Shown: in pieces, positions 11,775-26,700 of the stretch
How the letters are laid out: each line of letters starts with the position of its first letter
Numbering within the stretch: position 1 is the stretch's first letter
NCBI GenBank assembly: GCA_024362935.1
Contig: JANCRA010000014.1
Coordinates: 2,189,001 to 2,253,000, forward strand
Reading direction: 5' to 3'
From: Setophaga petechia
Taxonomy: Eukaryota > Chordata > Aves > Passeriformes > Parulidae
DNA: 64,000 nt
The notes under the pieces: model-generated
Database searches by the model: none
What the model was told of the DNA's origin: nothing
Seen by the model: the letters and a program-made list of their open reading frames with translations, nothing else
Made by a program: the position numbers and the translations under genes

Positions 11775-14700
11775 GTGGGTATCCTGCTTTTTGCGCGCTG
11801 GAATGGCACCGGGCTGTGCCTTCGGCTCTCATTTTAAACCGTGCTTCAGCACGGTGCTAAATGGCAGCTACAGAGGCATTGCTTCATGATGGGGATGGTC
11901 AGCTGAGGGCACAGGGAGAGGATGGATGGAGTTTTTACGAGCTTGTGACATTTAAATGAGAAGGGGTTGACGAGCAGATCACCAGCAGCAATATAAGCCC
12001 TCCGTGATTGCTTCTCAGAGCATCTGCTGGGGGAACAGTCCTGCCAGCTGCGTGGAAAACCGGTGATTTAGGAAGGGGGATAAAAGCATCTCTAGATAAA
12101 AGCATCTGTTTGAAAGTTCCCTCTGGAAAAAGTTGGAAAGGAGGAGTAGCTGTCCAGTGTCCAAAGCAGCTTGGTGAGAGTGGGTTTTGTTTGGAAGAAT
12201 GTGATGGCAAACGTTTGGAGTTGCTGGTGTTAAGCTCAAAGAAATGTTGTCGTTTTCTGTCACTCTGCATCCCTCGGGTATTGATCCTGGTGTCGGGGTT
12301 CTCCGTCATTAACTTGCTGTTCTTTCATTCAGTTAGGCCAGACAGGGACGTTTTAGGATGTGCTGTAAGTCATTAGATATGTGACTGCTTAATTGCCCTC
12401 AGCCCGCTACGAATGAGGGAGTCAAAGTGTCTGTGCCTGATTTTAACCCGCTTGAAAGTTCAGCCTAAGCCCCAGCTTAGAGGGTGCTCGTGAGAAGCTG
12501 CAGCCTTTGAGGGGGAGTGGATGATGTGTTGCCCTGCTCTTGGAAAGGTGAGGAATACCTAAAAGCTGTGAAAACCCCTGGATTGGAGTAATACCCTAAA
12601 TAAAGCTGTTTCTCATGGCTCAGTAGAGATTTCACTGAGTTGAGTGTTGAATTCCAGACTGAGACAGAAATCTGTGCACAGTCTTCCCCTGAATACAAAT
12701 TCCCTTCCCATTTCATGTTTCTTTAAACACCTGTGCTTTGTAAAATTGAGATCTGTTCAGCTTCATATTTTTCTTATTTTTCCCTTCCTATCTTGTTCCT
12801 AATCTCCTGTAGTAAGGGGGAAGGAACAAGGCATGGGAGAGCCTCTTCATTCAGCTGAGATCTCCATGTGGATAAAATATAGCTGGAAAGAATATTTCAC
12901 ACAGGATGTAGAAGGATATAATTCAAACCAGAAAAAAGCTTCTTTTCAGGTACTTCACTACTTGCAGCTTCCCTTATTCAAATGATGCAACGACCCTGGC
13001 TTGGAAAGGAAACACTGTAAATCATATCCAAGACAAGCAAAAAATAAAGATAACATCAGGCAGGCAGGAAGGTTTTTGAGAGTCTTCTTTCTGAGCTGCA
13101 GGATTTATGGAGCTGAGGAACTCCAGCACTATTTCTGTCAATCTAAGATGGACGGAGAATCCATCCTGCCATTTTTCCTGCCAGGAATAAGGCAGCCAGG
13201 ATCGTTTGATTTTTTTTCTTTTCTTCTGAGCTCACTGAAGGGTTGTCTCTTTGAAAAGCACATTTTTATAGATTCTGTGTTGAAGAATCTTGGTTGCTAA
13301 GTACAGAGTAGTGAGAGGGAACACAAAGGTGACTTTGCCTTCACAGTCTCTGAATGTGCATTTTGCTTGAAGTGATGCAGATTTCCTTAAGATTATTTTT
13401 TTGTTGTTGTTCTTAACTGGGTAATTCTGTTACTTTTAGAGTGAGCAGTTGGCTTAAACCAGGAGTTGGATGAAGCAAGTGGAAAAAACAATCTCTGTCT
13501 CCATTCAGCCCTGTTTAACTATACACAAATAAATTCCAGCCCCGAGTCCGAGGTGTTACCAAGTGATGTGACAATCCTTGTGCTGTAACATCCCCTAGAT
13601 AAAAACAGTGTGGCTGTGGAGAGAAACTGAGTGCCCTGGGCTGCTGCTCCTCCTGTTTGGAACTGGAGAATTCCCTCCCTGGTGCCAGCACTTTCTCCTG
13701 GCTCCTGTTGCTTTCCTCCAGGGTTAGCCATGCTGAGCTGGTGCTGAGAGCTGGGTGTTAAATGGGGGAGCTCTGCTCCTCTCTGAGCTCATCCTTAAGG
13801 AGCTGGAGATCCACACCTCACCACCTGAGGTCCTGAAGAACTTCAGGAAGCTGGGATGGTGTGGATGTGAGGTGGGCTGCAAACAGGGAGTGTTTGTGAA
13901 CTGGCTGAGTTATCCTCAGCTTGCCCCTGGGGAGAGTGGGAATTGGGTGTAACTCTTGTGTAACTGTACCTGCCCTGCTGCTACAATTTCTGATTTCTGG
14001 TTAACTTGTTTAGTCGGGGAGATGGAACAGAAACTGAGCAGTGCTCTTTGTTCTCCTTGCAGAAGCCAATGGCAATGTGCTGCTCTGCCTAGCCAGCCCT
14101 ATTAAAATATGCCCCAACCTGGTATTAGCTATAACTTTTTCCAGAGGATTGGACCTTGCATTCCTTTTTCCATCTCCTCTTTCTTAGCGAAATATCTCAA
14201 AATCAAATTGTGTTTAACAGTTGATACAAATTTACTGTAAATATTTCATGATTCCTCAAGTTGCTTTGGGGTAGGTGGACACAGCTGAAGTTGGTCAGTG
14301 ATGCAAACTGCTTTTTGCTGTTTCCTTTTATTGCAAACTGCTTTTTGCTGTTTCCTTTTATTGCCTGCAGTTGCTGACTATGAGGAGGCTTAAAACAGCT
14401 GCCCATGTATTTTTGGTGCTTTTTCAGATGCTTCTTGTCTTAATCTGAACCTTAACTTTGCAGGCAAAGGTGGCTGTGGCTGGCTTGAAGTAGGTCAGTA
14501 ATTATTAGATTGATGGTTTCTACCTGATGGTATAAAATGAACATTTTGTGAACTGGAGGGAAAATGCTGCCCTCTCTACATTGCCTTGGACTCTGTGAGG
14601 ATGGAATCATGGAATATCCTGAGTCCAGCTCCTGGTGCTGCCCAGGACATCCCAGCAATCCCTCCTGGCTCTGCACAGCTCCTGCCAGGAGGGGACAGGA

Positions 14701-17700
14701 ACAGGAACAGGGACAGGAGCAGAGGGAACGGCCCCAGGCTGGGCCAGGGCAGGCTCAGGTCGGACAGCAGCAGGAATTTCCCCATGGAAAGGGGGGTCAG
14801 GGATGGGAACTGCCCAGGGAGGGTTGCAGTGCCCATCCCTGGGGGTGTCCCAGCAATTCCTGAGGTGGCACTCGGTGCTGTGGGCTGGGGACAGGGTGGG
14901 GATGGGGCACAGGTTGGACTTGATCACCTTGGAGGTCTTTTCCAAGCTCAGTGATTCTGTGATTCTCTGCTGGAGTGAATAGCAGATGGAAACACAAATC
15001 TGAACTTGAATTCTGTGATCTACATGGATGCTGGACATCCTAATATGAATCTCTGCATGGACTTCCCCTCTCTAGTAACTCTAAGGACAGAACTTCAGAG
15101 CTAGGGAGGTTATTCATGAATCTGTCACTTTGTTTCCTGGAGTTGTTTCATCTCCTCATTGAGGTTGTGCTGTAAAACCAGGGAAATAAGAGAATGCTTT
15201 GGGTGCTCAGCACCTGCTCTGCTGTGCCAAGAGCTCTTCAGTGCAGCCAGGGTGATGAGCTGCAGGTTTAGATCAGATGTTAGGAAGGAATTCTTGGCTC
15301 TGAAGGTGGCAGGCCCTGGATCCCTGGCAGTGCCCAAAGCCAGGCTGGACAGGGCTTGGAGCAACCATGGCAGGGGCTGCAGTGAGATGAGCTTTGAGGT
15401 CCCTTCCCACCCAAACCATTCCCTGATTTTGTGATGATGATTCTGATCTGGTTGTGGGTTCAGCTGCAGAGCCAGGCTCAGAAATGGTCACCCTGAGTGC
15501 AGTTTGTTTGCAGCTGAAGAGGAATAAGGGGCAGTGAGCCCATGGTTATGTGGTTGTTTTGGGCTGGTATCTTGTGAATGGGAAGGAGGATTCTTGCCCA
15601 GTCAGCTTCCAAATGCTGCACCCATGGCTATTTCAAGTTTATAGCATAAGGGACTATTTTTCACTCATGTTAATTCCACAGGCTCCTCAAAAACTTGCAA
15701 AGAACTCAAGGCTGTGCATTGGGAGCTGTGGAGTTGCTCTGAGGGATCCATTTCAAACACTTTGACCTGTCTGCACTGTTTGCCTCAGGAGCATGAATGG
15801 ACATAGCTCCATTGAGAAATATTCTGATATTTTTATTTCACCAATGGAGTGATGAGTTATAAAAAACCATCACTTGCTGGGTTGGAACTGAGTTGTCAAG
15901 CCCTCACAGAGACAGCAGTGCAGCTATGAAGTGATCTGTGTCAGCTGCCTTTATGGCTGCTGTTTGAGCTTTGTGGGGATGGAATAAATAATGACAAACT
16001 TAATTTTTAGCCTCTTTGAGGATATTTCATGGATTCAGCAGATGACCACGTTGAGAGCAGTTGCTGGCTGGGATTGGAGTGTTTACTCCCTGGTATCAGG
16101 AGTTGCTGTCTCAGAATGATCTCACTTTCCAAACCACATCAATCCAACCTCAGGAGCTGTAGGGACAGGTCTTGTAGCTTCCAGCTGGTGACATTGCCAA
16201 GCCCTGCATGTCTTTTGCATGTCCTTTGAGAATTTTTGGGTACTCCAGGCAACATGGATTGCACACACCTCTTGATATTCCACTTTAGAAGTGTGAGGCT
16301 TCCCCTTCTGGCTCTTTTCTTACTCATGGTTTCATTTGAAATGTGATGAAATGGTTCAGTCTTAAACCTGCAATATTTTCAGAAATGAGCTTTATATATA
16401 AAGCAGTAACAAAGTCAATTAGCACCAAGTTCATTTTGCCTAATCATATGATACATGGTGAACTTGAGTTTAGAAACCTAAAGGAGTTTGCTTGGGAGAT
16501 GCCCTGTGCACCCAAACATCAGGAACAGAGCAGCCAAAAAAAGTGTGTTGAGCTAATGATGATGATGTTTTTTCCATGAACTGTTTTCCCATTTATTTTT
16601 GCACAGGCTGAATGAAGTTTTTGTTTTAACAGTGCATTCCACTTCACTTTTTAAATTTACTCTTTTTTCTACCAATTACCTCAGAGCTGTTAGTTGTCAG
16701 TGAAGCAACACTGAAGTGAGGCTCATTCTTGTGGGATAAAGATAAAGATGTTGGATGTTTTGGACTGTACCAGATCCACAGTGTTTTAATGGAATCAGTG
16801 CATGAGCTGGAGCAGATCCTGAGTGGAGCAGCAGAGCCAGCACAAGTTAACCACACCTCACAGGCATTCCAGGGCCTGACTTCAAAGGTGCTGAACAGCA
16901 GCCTTGTTTGGAAGTGTTTAACCATTTGGTTTAGTGGGTTTGTAAATGTTTGAGTTGCTAAAACTGAGCTCCTGTCACCTTCAGTGACAGTGGGTGCAGC
17001 CCTGCCCCTTCCTGGCAGGCAGAGCTCAGCTTCTTCTGGCATCTTGCATTTTCAAATACTCCATTCTCCATTTATTTGCTCTGGAGTGCTTTTTATCCCT
17101 AAGAAAAGCAAATATAGTCCCAAGAACATAGATAAGATTTCTCAGAGCCCACAGAATTTTATTATAGAAATACTGGATCTAATTTGTCTGTGGAAACAAG
17201 AACCATTGTCATTCTTCCACTTGAATTTGACTTCAGTCTTGGAGGCAGTTGAATTGAAGCTGTTTCTTGCTGAGGTTTGAAATGGGTATTAACTCAAGCA
17301 AAGGGATGTTGGTATGGTTCAGATCCGTGTTGCTTTGTCTGAGCAAACTTCTAAATTCCTTGCTCTTGCCTCGTGCTGAACCAGAATTTTGCCATTGATT
17401 CCATTGGGATAATGATCTAATAATCAGCATTGGGAGGGATAAACCTTTTAACAGGTGTTCAGGCTATAAAGAGTTCCAGGGGTTTTGTGAATAGCTGAAG
17501 TGATCCAGAAATAATCAGATCAGTTACTTAAGAGCAAGGTCTTAATTTTAATTACAGACCTGCCAAGTCCTGATGATAAATAGTGAAAGTGAACAATTTT
17601 CATGTGTGTTATGAATTCTTCTCCAATGCTGCCTTCTTGTATCACCATGAGTGGAAGAAAGGAGGACACTGAGAGGCTGGAGGTGTCCAGGGAAGGGAAT

Positions 17701-20700
17701 GGAGCTGGGAAGGGGCTGGAGCACCAGGAGAGGCTGAGGGGGCTCAGCCTGGAGAAAAGGAGGCTCAGAGGGGACCCTGTGGCTCTGCACAGCTCCTGCC
17801 AGGAGGGGACAGGCTCTGCTCCCAGGGAACAGGGACAGGAGGAGAGGGAACAGCCTCAGGCTGCTCCTGGGCAGGTTTAGGCTGGATATTGGGAAAAATT
17901 GCTTCATTGGAAGGGTGTTCAGGCAGTGGAATGGGCTGCCCAGGGAAGTGCTCAAAAAACGTGTGAATGTGGCACTGGGGATGTGGTCTGGTGGTGATCA
18001 TGGTGGGACTTGGTGTCTCAGAGGTCCTTTCCAACCTGAATGACTCTGTGCTTCCATGATTCTGTGGAGTTTTATTACACTCAGACCATGACTTTAGTGA
18101 ATATTGAGGAGGGGAAGGAGGGAGAGCTGGAATTCAGTGGATTTGTGACCTGTCAGATGATTTCTTTGTGAGTTGTTGCAGGAGAGACAGGGGTGGGTGA
18201 TTGGCTTTTGGTGGCATCAGGTGAAGAAACAGGATCAGGTTTGTGCATCAGTGCTGGGCTGTGGAGCAGCAGTGTCTGTTCCAAGGTCTGCTTAGAAGCA
18301 GGGATTTGTTTGGATTTTGAGGTGGTTTGAATGATTGCTTTGTAAAATTCAGATTTGATGAGTCCAGCACCTCTATGGTAGATTGATGTTCCTATCATTA
18401 ACAGTGTTCACCATTCTTTAAGCAAAGGGCTTTTAGTGGAAATGAGTCTATAAAATCCAGCCCTGACTTATTTTGGTCCATCTGCTCTCCTGAATTCATG
18501 AGCAGCCTTGGAGCAGGTGTGTGATTGTCCTGTGGTGTTTAAGTACCACATGCCTCATTTCATTCCAGAGAGTCTCCCAGGACAAAACCATCTGATCAAT
18601 TATCCATTATCCCATTTCCCTGGGAATTGCCTCTTCACCCTTTGTGCTCCTCCTCTAGGAGAAAAGGTGGATTTTGTAGCTGCTGGAACATGGAGGCACC
18701 TGGCTCTTCCAGCTTATTTGGACTGTTGGAACCACTTGAATTTTAACACAAACCAAACACTTCCAGCTGCATCCACATCCCAGTCCAACAAAGCAGCTAA
18801 ATATGTGTAAATTGAAGTGCTGAGCACTTCACTGGGTATGTGGATAGTGGGGATATTTCTGAGCTCTTCTTAACCATCCTCATGGAAGAGGCTGAATCTT
18901 CCAAAGGACAAGGTTGGAATTTTCTTCTTCTGCTGGGAGAGCACTCAGGAGTTTGGATGTGAGTAATTGCAGGAGTGCTGCCTGAGGCTGTGGCTTCCTC
19001 TTGTTAGTACCCAGAGGAAGGTGTTGGCTCACTCCTGCCCCTCCTGGGCTTGTCTCAGTGCATTTGGAATTCCACATCCCTGCATTAATTGCCCTCATCT
19101 CCCACTTGGATTTAGCCTGATGAGCAGTCATGTGGTGTCAGCCTGACAGCTGAGGGTCAGCAATGCATTTTTATTCAGATTATTCTAACCCTGAGTTTGT
19201 CCCTTTGGTGGGGATCAGCCTGGGCTTGCAGGGGCTCTGTCCTTGCCATCAAACTTCTCCTGGAGCACTGCTGCCAGCAGGATTGCACCATGTTAAAGGC
19301 CTTGGTGTTAACTCAAATAAGCTGCTGTTAATACTCAGTAATGTGAACCTGGCAGGACAGGAGTTGAGTGGTTTTACCCCTGGAGTCACTGTTCCAATTC
19401 CTGGACTCACTCATACATGTTACCTGCTCCTGGAGGACAGTTTTTGGCTGAAAATTCCCTTTTTAAAGGAGAATTCAAAAACCAGGATGGACAGAAGCAT
19501 TTCTCTGTGGGACTCTCAGTTTATCACTGGCCATTGTGGAGAACATGGAGAAGTGTTCTGTGTGATCAATGGGAGAATTTGTTTGTGTGGCTTGGAGCTC
19601 CAGGACCTCACTCAACTCACTCATGGCTCCTATATATTGTTTGCTATTCCTGTGTAATGCATGACCTAAATTTCTTACCTAACCAGGTATAGAAATCCAT
19701 ATTTTGTTCCCTCAGATCCTGGATCATTCATTGTTCCATGTGTCCATGGTGCTTTGGGTAATGGCTCTGTTGATTTTTTTTTTTTTAATATTTTTGGCTC
19801 CACTTCAAACTAAGTCAGCAAATACTTTGCTATTAAACCATGTATTTTCTGTGCTCTGTTTATTTTTCAAAGGAACAGATAATTGCTGTTTTGGTAAAAC
19901 TCTGACCACATTAAGTTTGACTCCTATCAGTCCTGTTATTTTTATGAAAGACTTTGCTGTATTCAGTGTTAGCAAAGCTCACAGTTCCCCAGATTTCCCA
20001 TTTTCCACAGTGACTCCCACTGCCTGGGACAGAACCATTTCAGGCAGAGCAGCACCACCTGTGGGAAGCACCTGGGTTTATTTTCCTGTGTGATTTTAAT
20101 GGATTGAGAGTTTAGGAGAGCTTCTAGAGCTGCTTTTGCTGTCCCAGGAAGATCTGAACCTGTTAGGACCTCTCTGGTGCTGGGAAGGAAATCACAGAAT
20201 TAACAAGGCTGGCCAAGACCTTGGAGATCACCAAGGCCAACCCATCACTGCACTCTGGGGGAAAAAAGGTTGGGTTTGGATGATGACAGGTGAAAATGGG
20301 AAAAATGTGACAATGGCAACATTCTAGCAAGGAATTCTGCTCCCTTGGCACTTTTGTTGGGTCAGAGCAATTGTTTCTCTTCCCTGGGGAAGGAGAACTC
20401 CAGGGCAGCATTTAGTGAATCCTTCTGTATAATCTGTGTTGGGAAGGATCCACTTTTCAATAACTGCTCCCAGTTTTGATCCTGTCATCATTGCAATGGG
20501 GAGTGAGGCAGAGAAGAATTCACTCTGAGCCTCAGTCACTAAGCACTGATCAATTTTCTTTGTTATTTTCAATTCTGCCTTTACCTTGAAATGCAGGAGA
20601 CAGCAGGGTTTGCATCTGGAAAATCAGAAGTCCATCTGTGAGCCAGATGCTTTGCTGTGGAGGGAGCAGATCAAAGAGTCCCAGGATGATCAAGGTTAGG

Positions 20701-23700
20701 AGAGACCTTAAAGCTCCTCTCATTCCCAGCCCTGGGCAGGAGCACCTTCCCCTAGCCCAGCTCCAGTCAAAAATGCAACATTAGAGTGGAGTAAAAACAG
20801 TTTTAAGGATCTTTTCTGCACTTTTAGAGGTGTTGGAGGAGCCTCCAGGCCACTGTGGTGTGGAAGAATTCCTGAGCAGTGCAGTGAAGCTATGGAGAGA
20901 TGCATCTGAGGGTTTTCCTTCTCCCTGGAAATGCTGTGCTGGGCTAAAGTCAGGCAGAATATTTAACTCTGGGCTTGCTGCTGGTTTTGATTGCTCTTTA
21001 TGGACTGTTTTTGCTGATGTTCTCAAGCAATTTCTGTAGAAAAATCCAGTCTTTTAGTCAAAGGTCTAATGCTGGTTTTTCTTAGACCTTGAATGATTCA
21101 TGGGGTTTTTTCCTACATTTATAAAATGTCACTCCTGTGGTTTGTTATGATGTATGGCCTGAACATTCCTGGTTCCTGTCATGCCAACTTATCCATCTTC
21201 ACTGTGGCCTGTTGGTGCCTCAGAAAACAAGCCTTGAACAGTTCTGGAGCTGCAGATGTTTATTCCTAAATGGCATCTTGGCTTTTTTAGAGATGTTCCA
21301 GCTCCTAAAAGATCCAAAGCAATTTGCTCCCTGCTTCTCCAAACCCTTATTTCCCTGGAATTCCTCGTTCTTTATTCCAAATCCAGTTTGTCCTGAGTAG
21401 CTGTGTGTGCTGAGCCTAAACCAGGGATTTCAGGAGTGTTCAGACAGGGAGAACTCTCCTTCCTGAATTTACTTGATGTTGAATTTCTGCAGCTGAGCTT
21501 GGACAGGTCCTTCCTGTAAAGCTTTTCCCAGTGTTTCCCCCAACCCTCCCAGGACAATATCTCCTGCAGCTCTGAGCTGATGGGTTATTGTTACTCTGTT
21601 TGGCTTGGCCTCAAGTTGGGAGAAAAACAAAAAAAAAAAAAAAAAGAAAGAGAAAAAAAATTGCTGTTACTATTTTGGAACTTTGATTTGCAAACCACTT
21701 TTCATTATTTCACTTTCCCCTAAACAAATCCAAACCGTTGCAGTATCGTGATGTTTAAATCAGTGGAAAAAATGATTTCAAAATTTGGAATGGAAGCTTT
21801 AAGCAGTGGGATTCAGTGGTTCTAACACCATTCAGCTCCCTAACAAAGTGCTCCATTTGGAACTAATCAGAGCTTTGTGATTTTTCTAGGCCAATTTGGA
21901 GCTGCTTTGATGTGCAACGGGATCAGATAGTATGAGCTCAGGCAGACAAGACATATGGGCTAAATTAATCCTCAGCAAGTCTAGGAAAATTAAATCTTTA
22001 TGGAAAAAAAATGGAGGTTATGTATAAACAAAATGCAAATTATAAGCTGCACGCGATGCTTGTTGTAAGGAGAGTGGAGAGGAGGGAATACAAGATAAGA
22101 GGCAATAAATTGTAACAAACTGCTTGTTCAGAGGTTTTCTGGAGCTCTGTGCCTGCTCTTACCCAGCTTCCATCATTCTGAGTGTTTATATTTCTGATTA
22201 TTCCCAATATCTGGGCCCTGCTTGTCCGGGATAAGGCGGCCCTGGTGGAGCTCCTGTGCCAGGCTGCTCCTCTGGGCTGTCCCTGTGCCAGAGGATGGTG
22301 CTCAGCCCTCTGCAGCTTCCTCCCAGCAGCCCTGGGCTGCAGGGAGACTGTAATGAGCTCCAGGAGAGGGGCTGTGTGAGATAAACTCAGCTAAAGACTG
22401 ACTTTGGCAAAGGAAATTTCAACTCTTCCCCACCCTCCTGCCAAGCTGGGGGTTTAATGCTTGGTCTAAGGGAAAGCTTGGTGTTGAGTTTTGTTAGTGG
22501 TGGGAAGCTGTGCTGAAGCAACAGTGTATAATTAGATAAATATAACATTTTTGCATTTATATATATAAAATAAACTTTATTTTTTTGTCAAGAAATGCTG
22601 AAAAGGAAAGCAGCTCCCTCTTTTTTCCTGACACTCATCTGCCATCCTGGATTGATTTCTTTACACGTAGAAGCTTTTTTATGGATGTCAAGTATACAGA
22701 GCCTTTCACTTGTTCCACTGCCTTAAAGTGTGTATAAATCTATAAATGTCACTCTTAAAATGGAGCTACAATAGGTAATTGTATGGAGTGGGGCTGTGCT
22801 ATTTCTGACTGCATTGTGTGTGCTGACTGACAGCAACATGGAACAGGAGGGTGTGCAAAGTATTGTTTTCTGCAAAATGTCCCAGCTCAGGGCACTGTGT
22901 CAAGTTAGCAGGGTCTGAGGGAGCCTTTTCCCTTCCAGGGACCTGGAGCTGCTGGTTTGGAGTTACCTGAGTGAAGGAGAACTCATTTTGTTATGGCAAG
23001 GTGCACATTTTCTCCTGTGATTTGTGCCAGGCTAAAAATCCGTGTGGAATTCTAATTACAGCTCAGGTTGATTCCAGATGTAACAATTGAATTTCAAGTC
23101 ACACAGTTCCTCTGAGTAGGTACTGGGAGTGTTTTTGTTGGTCTGAACTCCCTCTTTAAAGCATCTTTTCAAGGTTTTTAAACCTTTTTTTGTTTTGATG
23201 CTTCAACCTTCTGCTTGGGCATTGTTAGTGTAGAAGTTTCCATTGAAATATGATCACGACAGGTTATTAAATGGCAAAGACAAGAAAATCAGGGTTTTGC
23301 TGAGAATTTTTTCATTGCAATCTGTTGTGGGCAGAGTGAAACACAGGCAACTCCTGCCTTAGGATAAAGACAATTTAATAGGGAAAACAGAAGCCACACA
23401 TGCAAGCCAAGCAAAGGAATCATTTCCCCATGGATGGGCAGGGTTTGGCCATCCCAGGGAACCACACAGGTCATGGTGACTGGGGAACAGTACTGGGGTC
23501 ACTGAACATCCCCTGCTTCCTTCTTCCCCCAGCTTTCCATACTGAGCACGATGCCACAGGCCTGGAATATCCCTTGGAGCAGCTGTGCTCAGCTGGCTGC
23601 CCATGCCCTGTCCCAGACCCCTGGTGTCCCATCCCAAATCCTTGTGTCCCTGACCCCTGGTGTCCTATCCCAAATCCTGGTGTCCCATCCCAGACCCCTG

Positions 23701-26700
23701 GTGTCCCATCCCAAACCCTTCATGTCCCCTCCCAAACCCCTGGTGTCTCGTCCCATATCCTTGTGTCCCATCCCAAAGCCCTGGTGTCCCATCCCAGACC
23801 CCTCCCAAACCCCTGGTGTCCCATCCCAAACCCCTCCTGTCCCATCCCAAACCCCTGGTGTCCCATCCCAAATCCTTCATATCCCATCCCAAGCCCCTGG
23901 TGTCCCATCCCAAATCCTCCTGTCCCATCCCAAACCCCTCCCAAACCCTTCATGTCCTATCCCAAACCCCTCCTGTCCCATCCCAAACCCTTCTGTCCCC
24001 CAGGCTCTGTGCTGATGGGGTAGAATGAGGACCCAAAAGGCCTCAGCTCTGTCAGCCCTGCTCAGCAGTGACCAAAACATCCCTGAGTTCTGCTCAGCTT
24101 CCAGCTCAAATCCAAACCAGCCTCACAGCAGCTGCTGTGACAAAAATTAACTCTACCCCACCCAAAACCAGCACAGTGCCATAACATAAACGTGACCTTT
24201 TCCAAGAGCCCTTTTCCCCAGTTTTCTTGTGGAAAAGTTAAAATCTGTGGTGTGCAGAGGTTGAAGGTCTTGCAATCTCTCTGCAATTGACTGCTGGGTG
24301 ACTATTGTTTAAAAAAGAATTATGCTGTAAGTAGCTTTTTAGATTAGCCAAGATAATCTCCCTTTGTGAATAGCTGCTGACTGAAAGCACTTCCCTGAAC
24401 TGTGACTTGGGGAATATCAGGAGTAACACCCTCAGTTCTGAGAGGAACCAGCTTCTCCTGAGTGCCTTCCCAGGGGATCCCTGCCTCCACAGGAGGTGTG
24501 ATGTTTGTGTGTTCCCTCTGTTTATTTTAATGGATTTTTGTGCTTTTCCTTCCAGGTCACTCCAAGGTCAGAGACCCCCATCAACAGTGTCAGTAACAGT
24601 TTGGAAAATGTGCTCCACACATCCACACATTCCATGGAGGAGTCACTACCCAAGAGGCCTTCAGGGAAACACTCCAAAGGTTTGTCCTTCTCCTTGTGCT
24701 GCTGCCTCAGAGCCTTGGGGATGCTCAGTTTTATTTTTATTGGGGTTGCAGGCTGGAATTTTGCTGCTTTACTTCTGACTTGGGCAAAGTTACACAGGAA
24801 TTTGTAGCAAGTGTGAGTGTCAGGGAGAAATGGCCAGTGAGAAAGGAATATCCTGATTTTTCCATTAGGAAATAAACCAGAAGGTTTTTTGAGATAGCTT
24901 CATTTGAAATGCCAGCTTTGCTTTCAAGAAATATTCTCCAGGAGTGGATATCTTGGACATTCCATCTCTCAGCAGGTTATTTCTTGGATAAAGCAAGAAA
25001 TATTTCAAAGAGAAAAGGCATTTAAACAGTTTGACTGCCACTTCCACCTTTCTCTTGCTTTTCCAAGTGGGAACTGAGTGAAGAGAAGTGGAAGAGAGGA
25101 GGGAGATCTTGCACCTTTCTCTGTTACAAAATAAATCTGGTTTTTCTGATGCCATATTGCATGCTGACCTGGCTAGAAACTGGCCTTAGCAAATCAGGGT
25201 TAATTATTCCATTTCCACACTCCAGGCTCTCTTTGCAAATATGAAAATGTCCAGGCTAAAATGTGACTAACAGTATTTTTATTTAATGCATTTTAAAGAT
25301 CACTGGTAATGAGGAAAGTCTTTGAACTGGGAGCTGCTCTTTGTGCAGAACAGCTTTTGTGAGCCCTGTAGGGCAGAATTAATCAGGGGAAATATCTGCC
25401 CTCATATGTTGCCTTCCAATATCATTAAAAATACTGTCAGGCACCATCTAAATTTTTTAATTTGGAATTTGTTCTCTTTTCTTCCACTGGCTTCCTATAG
25501 AACTTTGCAAATACAGTTTGATAGCAGAGAAATTCAATAATTTCAAGGCACATCTTCACTCAGAGGATCTGATACAGCTCAGGAAGGGTTAAATGTCCCA
25601 GGAAATGTTGGGTTGCCTCCACCAGCCCTCCTTCTCAGTGACACACTCCCCTGTAATCCCAAAGTGGAAGGAGCAGTCATTTTTTACAGCCCAGTAATGC
25701 TGCAAGGAGCCATTTCTGCAGCTGTAAAAACCATCAGGGTAGAAGAAAACGCAGCACTAAGCAGAAGCATGGCTGGGTTTGTGGCTTTCATCTGATTAAA
25801 AATAGGACGGGGTTCAACTCTGTTTTCATTTGTACTCAGTGATTGCTATTCCAGTACCATATATGCTAAGATTAGTCATGGTATGCTGTGAAAATTAATT
25901 AGCTTTTGCTCTGATCTGTTTTTCTCTTATAGAATACCTGCCTCGTGTTCAGTTGAATTTACAGACTGCCTCAGTGAGGGCTGGGAAAAGGGGGTGTGGA
26001 GCAAATACTGATATTCTGCTTTCTGCTTCACCAGCAGTGTTGAATTCTCCTTGATGTCTTTGGGTTCTGTTTCTTCATCTTGGAGTGCAATTTGGGATTA
26101 TTTGCCACCTGAATCCACTGTTCCTGACTTATATTCCTCATTTTCATAGCAAACACAGCTCTTAATTTGGCAGGACCCAGCAACTTTTTAACCTGGAGCA
26201 CATAAAATTGTCATGAAGACACAAGATACTTGATTTTCATATTGTTATTTTTTAGTGAGCCTGGTTTCAGGCAGCTTGACAGGCCAGGATTTCTCCCCAG
26301 AAGTAATGAGCTGCCCAAGGTCATCATTCCTCTCCTGGCAAAGCCCTGGAGCTGGAAGTGTCTCAGTTAAAAAGACTGGAGCTGAAACATGAGAAAGAAA
26401 AGAAAAATGAGAAAGGTGCAGTATTTGTTGTGCTTAGCTGGATTAGAGACAGTTTGAATTAACCCAGGGAATGTTTTAATCCTGATTTGGAGACGTGTCA
26501 GTAATTTAATTTACTCTCCACAGCTGAACAGTGACTGGGGCTGTAGTAGCCTGGACCTGGAAGCTCTCAGTGACTGTGTTTTCCTTAATCCTCCACTTTT
26601 GGCATCAAATGTTGGAGTTCCTGCATGGGAGGGAGGCAGGAAGGAGAGAGGAGCATTCTGGATCTCTGAGGGCAGTGTGTGTGCTCCTGGATGAGGGACT

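Larger units (their letters stand above)
10440..11800 (+). promoter_or_regulatory. CpG island, promoter and 5' UTR of ZCCHC14
   Basis: GC content and CpG density rise sharply here compared with both flanks and stay high through exon 1. Upstream of the ATG lie a TATA-like TATTTAAG (10604-10611), three CCAAT boxes (10622-10626, 10720-10724, 10750-10754) and GC boxes (10634-10644, 10696-10705). The transcription start is not visible from sequence alone but probably lies between about 10630 and 11150. Confidence 0.8.
11775..24555 (+). other. Intron 1 of ZCCHC14
   Basis: GT-AG intron of 12.8 kb. It holds CR1 3' ends (14600-14970, 15265-15450, 17650-18066 sense; 20188-20270, 20675-20770 antisense), a 30-bp duplication (about 14303-14363), an A-rich tract (about 21624-21660), a candidate conserved element near 22.0 kb and a 21-bp minisatellite (23605-24000). 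I see no assignable feature in 11.8-14.3 kb, 15.5-17.6 kb, 18.1-20.2 kb or 22.2-23.6 kb. Confidence 0.9.
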
